DNA of 7,677 bases. It comes from Porphyromonadaceae bacterium. GTDB taxonomy: Bacteria > Bacteroidota > Bacteroidia > Bacteroidales > UBA11471. How positions within the stretch are numbered: position 1 is the first letter of the stretch; every line of letters begins with the position of its first letter. Position numbers and translations under genes: made by a program. Below the pieces are notes generated by a model. That model did no database searches and was not told the DNA's origin. It saw only the letters and a program-made list of their open reading frames with translations. Positions 5,664 to 7,677 of the stretch are shown piece by piece. The stretch lies in assembly GCA_021199145.1 (NCBI GenBank), contig JAJQIP010000223.1, positions 1-7,677 of the forward strand. The letters are read 5' to 3'.

Positions 5664-6670
5664 ATTTGCTCAAGGCCTGGGCTACATCCACGGCACAAGC
5701 TACGGTGCAACCTCATGGGGTTGTTGCCGATACCGAGGAATCCCATCATCTCCACATGAGCGGGAACAGAAGACGATCCGGCAAATTGTGCGTCGGAATG
5801 CATCCGTCCCATCGTGTCTGTCATACCGTAAGAGGCAGGACCGGCGGCCATGTTATCAGGGTGCAGCGTACGGCCTGTTCCTCCGCCCGAAGCTACCGAG
5901 AAATAGGGCTTTCCGGCCAATACACGCTCTTTCTTGTAGGTACCTGCGACAGGGTGTTGAAAACGGGTAGGATTGGTCGAGTTACCGGTAATCGACACCT
6001 CCACGCCTTCGTGCCACATGATGGCTACCCCTTCACGCACATCGTCAGCGCCATAGCATTTTACTTTGGCACGGGGACCATCGGAATAAGCAATCTCCCT
6101 GACAATCTTCAATTCACCCGTGTAGTAGTCAAATTGGGTCTGCACATAGGTGAACCCGTTGATACGGGAGATAATCTGGGCGGCATCTTTGCCAAGACCG
6201 TTCAGAATGCAACGCAGCGGCTCTTTCCTCACCTTGTCGGCTTTAGCGGCAATTTTGATGGCCCCTTCGGCGGCAGCGAACGATTCGTGACCGGCCAGGA
6301 AGGCAAAGCACTTTGTCTCTTCCCGAAGAAGACGGGCGGCCAGGTTACCATGGCCCAGACCTACTTTGCGGTCATCGGCGACTGAACCCGGAATACAGAA
6401 CGATTGGAGCCCGATACCGATGGCCTCGGCAGCATCATCAGCCTTCTTGCACCCCTTTTTCAAAGCAATGGCCGAACCGACTACATAGGCCCATTTGGCA
6501 TTTTCAAAACAGATGGGTTGGGTCTCCTCACAGGTCTTATAAGGATCAAGGCCATATTTATCACAGATAGCGTTAGCCTCTTCTATATCTTTAATGCCGT
6601 TGGCGTTGAGAGCAGCGATAATTTGTTTGATACGGCGTTCTTGGCTCTCGAATTTTACTTCTCTTATCAT
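5662..6670 (-). CDS. GGGtGRT family protein, with a net frameshift before its C-terminal tail
   Basis: This is a soluble protein of a glycine-rich family named for its GGGtGRT motif; its function is not established. From the ATG at 6670 the frame gives 319 residues up to the ATG at 5714-5716, with eight cysteines (36, 47, 54, 74, 92, 121, 154, 205), GGGTGRT at 262-268, and a conserved-looking end GIGNNPM. The expected tail, GCTVACAVDVAQALSK and a TAA at 5662-5664, is in another frame, reached by skipping one base (5713). Without a shift the ribosome would read to a stop at 5534, through the terminator and the next promoter. The ATG at 6670 was chosen because AAGGAGG precedes it by 7 bases and overlaps the upstream stop. 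The gene is second in the NifU-like operon. The shift could be a sequencing error, a mutation or recoding; family recall is from memory. Confidence 0.82.
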
Positions 6671-6677
6671 AGTCTGT

Positions 6678-6684
6678 CCTCCTT
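6678..6684 (-). promoter_or_regulatory. Strong Shine-Dalgarno site for the GGGtGRT gene
   Basis: AAGGAGG lies 7 bases before the ATG at 6670 and shares a base with the TAA stop of the upstream gene (6684-6686). Such a full site is unusual beside the other genes here, which have weak or no Shine-Dalgarno sequences. It fixes the start and suggests high or coupled translation. Confidence 0.75.
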
Positions 6685-7385
6685 TAGGCTTTACGTGGAT
6701 CAATGTATTTAACAGCACCGGCTTCGGGGGTGAAACGTCCATAGGTGCCCGTCACCTTCTTCAAGGCTTCGTTGGCATCAGTCCCCTTTTTAATTTCGTC
6801 CATGAATTTTCCCAGGTGGACAAATTCATATCCGCAAATCTCGTCATTTTTATCCAAGGCAAGGGTCTTGATGTACCCTTCGGCCATCTCAAGGTAACGG
6901 GGACCTTTGGCCAAGGTGCCATAGAGGGTACCGGTCTGGCTGCGGAGTCCTTTTCCCAGGTCTTCGAGTCCTGCCCCAATCATGAGCCCTCCTTCCGAGA
7001 AAGCCGATTGAGTCCGCCCATAAACGATTTGCAGGAACAATTCACGCATAGCGGTATTGATAGCGTCACACACAAGGTCAGTGTTCAGGGCCTCAAGAAT
7101 GGTCTTACCCGGAAGAATTTCCGAAGCCATGGCTGCCGAATGGGTCATGCCCGAACATCCGATGGTCTCCACAAGAGCCTCTTGGATTACTCCGTCTTTT
7201 ACATTCAAGGTCAATTTACAAGCACCTTGTTGGGGAGCACACCAACCTATGCCGTGTGTCAATCCCGAAATGTCAATTACTTCTTTGGCTTTTACCCATT
7301 TCCCCTCTTCGGGTATAGGGGCTGGGCCATGATTTGGGCCTTTTTTTACAACACACATGTGTTCTACTTCCTCTGAATAGATCAT
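6684..7385 (-). CDS. IscU/NifU-like iron-sulfur scaffold family protein
   Basis: The 233-residue protein carries an IscU/NifU-N-like region in its first half. Visible anchors are GIGWCAPQQGACKLTL (Cys49, Cys56), resembling the first cysteine region of IscU, then ETIGCSGMTHSAAMASEIL (Cys77), resembling the IscU segment YGCGSAIASSSL, then GKTILEAL and LVCDAI (Cys106). The position matching the third IscU cysteine reads IVYGRTQS, with no cysteine. About 100 further residues (including Cys184) have no assigned role. No signal peptide or membrane segment is seen, so it is cytoplasmic. It is usually annotated as an Fe-S assembly scaffold, but a different cluster or redox role is possible. MIYSEEVEHM at 7385 was chosen as start; Met10 (7358) with GAGGAAG before it is an alternative. 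A gene for a GGGtGRT protein follows after 13 bases; no IscS-like desulfurase is visible. Confidence 0.88.
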   Translation of the reverse strand: MIYSEEVEHMCVVKKGPNHGPAPIPEEGKWVKAKEVIDISGLTHGIGWCAPQQGACKLTLNVKDGVIQEALVETIGCSGMTHSAAMASEILPGKTILEALNTDLVCDAINTAMRELFLQIVYGRTQSAFSEGGLMIGAGLEDLGKGLRSQTGTLYGTLAKGPRYLEMAEGYIKTLALDKNDEICGYEFVHLGKFMDEIKKGTDANEALKKVTGTYGRFTPEAGAVKYIDPRKA

Positions 7386-7492
7386 AATGCTTGATTTAAA
7401 AATGAATATAATGTGTCTTGAATTTCTTTTATTACCTTATTCACCTCTCTGGGGGAACCTGCTCCCTCTCTCTTCTCGGAAAGCGGTCGCAT
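7382..7492 (-). CDS. Possible 36-residue leader ORF overlapping the NifU-like start
   Basis: From the ATG at 7490-7492 a frame of 36 codons (starting MRPLSEKREGAG, ending TLYSFLNQAL) ends at a TGA at 7382-7384. That TGA overlaps the NifU-like ATG in the four bases ATGA, the classic arrangement for translational coupling. The ATG lies about 17 bases after the predicted transcription start and is preceded by GGGAGGAG, although that site is unusually close to the ATG. The second half could be an amphipathic helix. The NifU-like ATG has no Shine-Dalgarno sequence, which would fit coupling. The product matches nothing I recognise, and a chance ORF of this length is quite possible. Confidence 0.35.
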   Translation of the reverse strand: MRPLSEKREGAGSPREVNKVIKEIQDTLYSFLNQAL

Positions 7493-7513
7493 CTCCTCCC
7501 GCCAAAATTGCGA

Positions 7514-7544
7514 CAAAGGTACGATTTTTTTCGCAATCGAACAA
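7514..7544 (-). promoter_or_regulatory. Promoter of the NifU-like/GGGtGRT operon
   Basis: On the minus strand TTG (7544-7542), a 20-base spacer and TACCTTTG (7521-7514) match the Bacteroidetes consensus. Transcription would start near 7509, leaving a leader of about 124 bases before the NifU-like ATG. That is the longest leader in the window, and it holds the possible small ORF. Confidence 0.8.
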
Positions 7545-7603
7545 GGGAATAGGGCGACGGAAATGTTGAATAGGTTATTTTTTCACAAATTGAGTTTTAA
7601 ATA

Positions 7604-7672
7604 TTTTGTCATCAGACAAAAAAAATGCATTTTTGTAAAAACATTTAAATCCTCTCTCCATATTCGGAGAGA
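7604..7672. repeat. Cluster of short inverted repeats in AT-rich sequence at the right edge
   Basis: Three elements follow one another: TTTTGTC/GACAAAA (7604-7610 and 7615-7621, loop ATCA), the palindrome AAAAATGCATTTTT (7621-7634), and TCTCTCC/GGAGAGA (7653-7659 and 7666-7672, 6-base loop). The last could be part of a terminator for a minus-strand gene beyond the window, as T-rich sequence follows on that strand, but the T run is not adjacent. No gene or consensus promoter is seen in 7545-7677. Confidence 0.35.
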
Positions 7673-7677
7673 TAGGA

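Noticed and set aside
5713..5719. Programmed -1 slippery frameshift
   Set aside because: The site has no X XXY YYZ heptamer, and the change needed is +1, not -1. A +1 event remains possible but has no known signal here.
5630..6385. Plus-strand ORF of 251 residues
   Set aside because: It starts inside the terminator repeat and is antisense to the GGGtGRT gene.
6594..7376. Plus-strand ORF of 260 residues
   Set aside because: It is antisense to the NifU-like gene and the start of the GGGtGRT gene, both of which have clear motifs.

Overview
The window looks like a piece of chromosome from an anaerobic, gut-type Bacteroidales bacterium. The evidence is a run of promoters fitting the Bacteroidetes pattern (TTG or TTTG, 19-20 bases, then TAnnTTTG), a DUF4199 membrane protein, secreted pectin-active enzymes with short signal peptides, and a NifU-like/GGGtGRT gene pair. 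The genus cannot be fixed by eye. There is no sign of a phage, transposon, CRISPR array or integrative element.

Layout from left to right: (1) 1-513, minus strand, the first 171 residues of a DUF4199 membrane protein that runs off the left edge. (2) 699-956, plus strand, an RNA unit: promoter, small bacterial SRP RNA (733-828), tRNA-Thr(TGT) (833-906) only 4 bases later, then a terminator that works in both directions. (3) 978-2243, minus, a secreted CE12 rhamnogalacturonan acetylesterase. (4) 2358-3839, plus, a PBP4/DacB-type D-Ala-D-Ala carboxypeptidase transcribed divergently from (3), with a promoter so close to the ATG that its mRNA should be leaderless. (5) A convergent spacer with a strong hairpin (3926-3964). 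(6) 3986-5515, minus, a secreted GH51 alpha-L-arabinofuranosidase with its own promoter. (7) A 68-base inverted repeat/terminator (5596-5663). (8) 5662-7492, minus, an operon of a possible 36-codon leader ORF, an IscU/NifU-like scaffold-family protein and a GGGtGRT-family protein, with a good promoter at 7514-7544. (9) 7545-7677, AT-rich sequence with short inverted repeats and no gene.

The acetylesterase and the arabinofuranosidase could both act on rhamnogalacturonan-I pectin (deacetylating the backbone, trimming arabinan side chains). They are separate transcription units with a cell-wall gene between them, and no susC/susD pair is visible, so this is not a recognisable polysaccharide utilisation locus.

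The parts most worth a second look are the NifU-like/GGGtGRT pair (conserved-looking, function not established, many cysteines), the short ORF that overlaps its start by ATGA, the net frameshift that separates the GGGtGRT body from its conserved-looking tail, the very long inverted repeat after it, the apparently leaderless PBP4 gene, and the tight SRP RNA-tRNA tandem. All calls come from reading the sequence; no database search was run.
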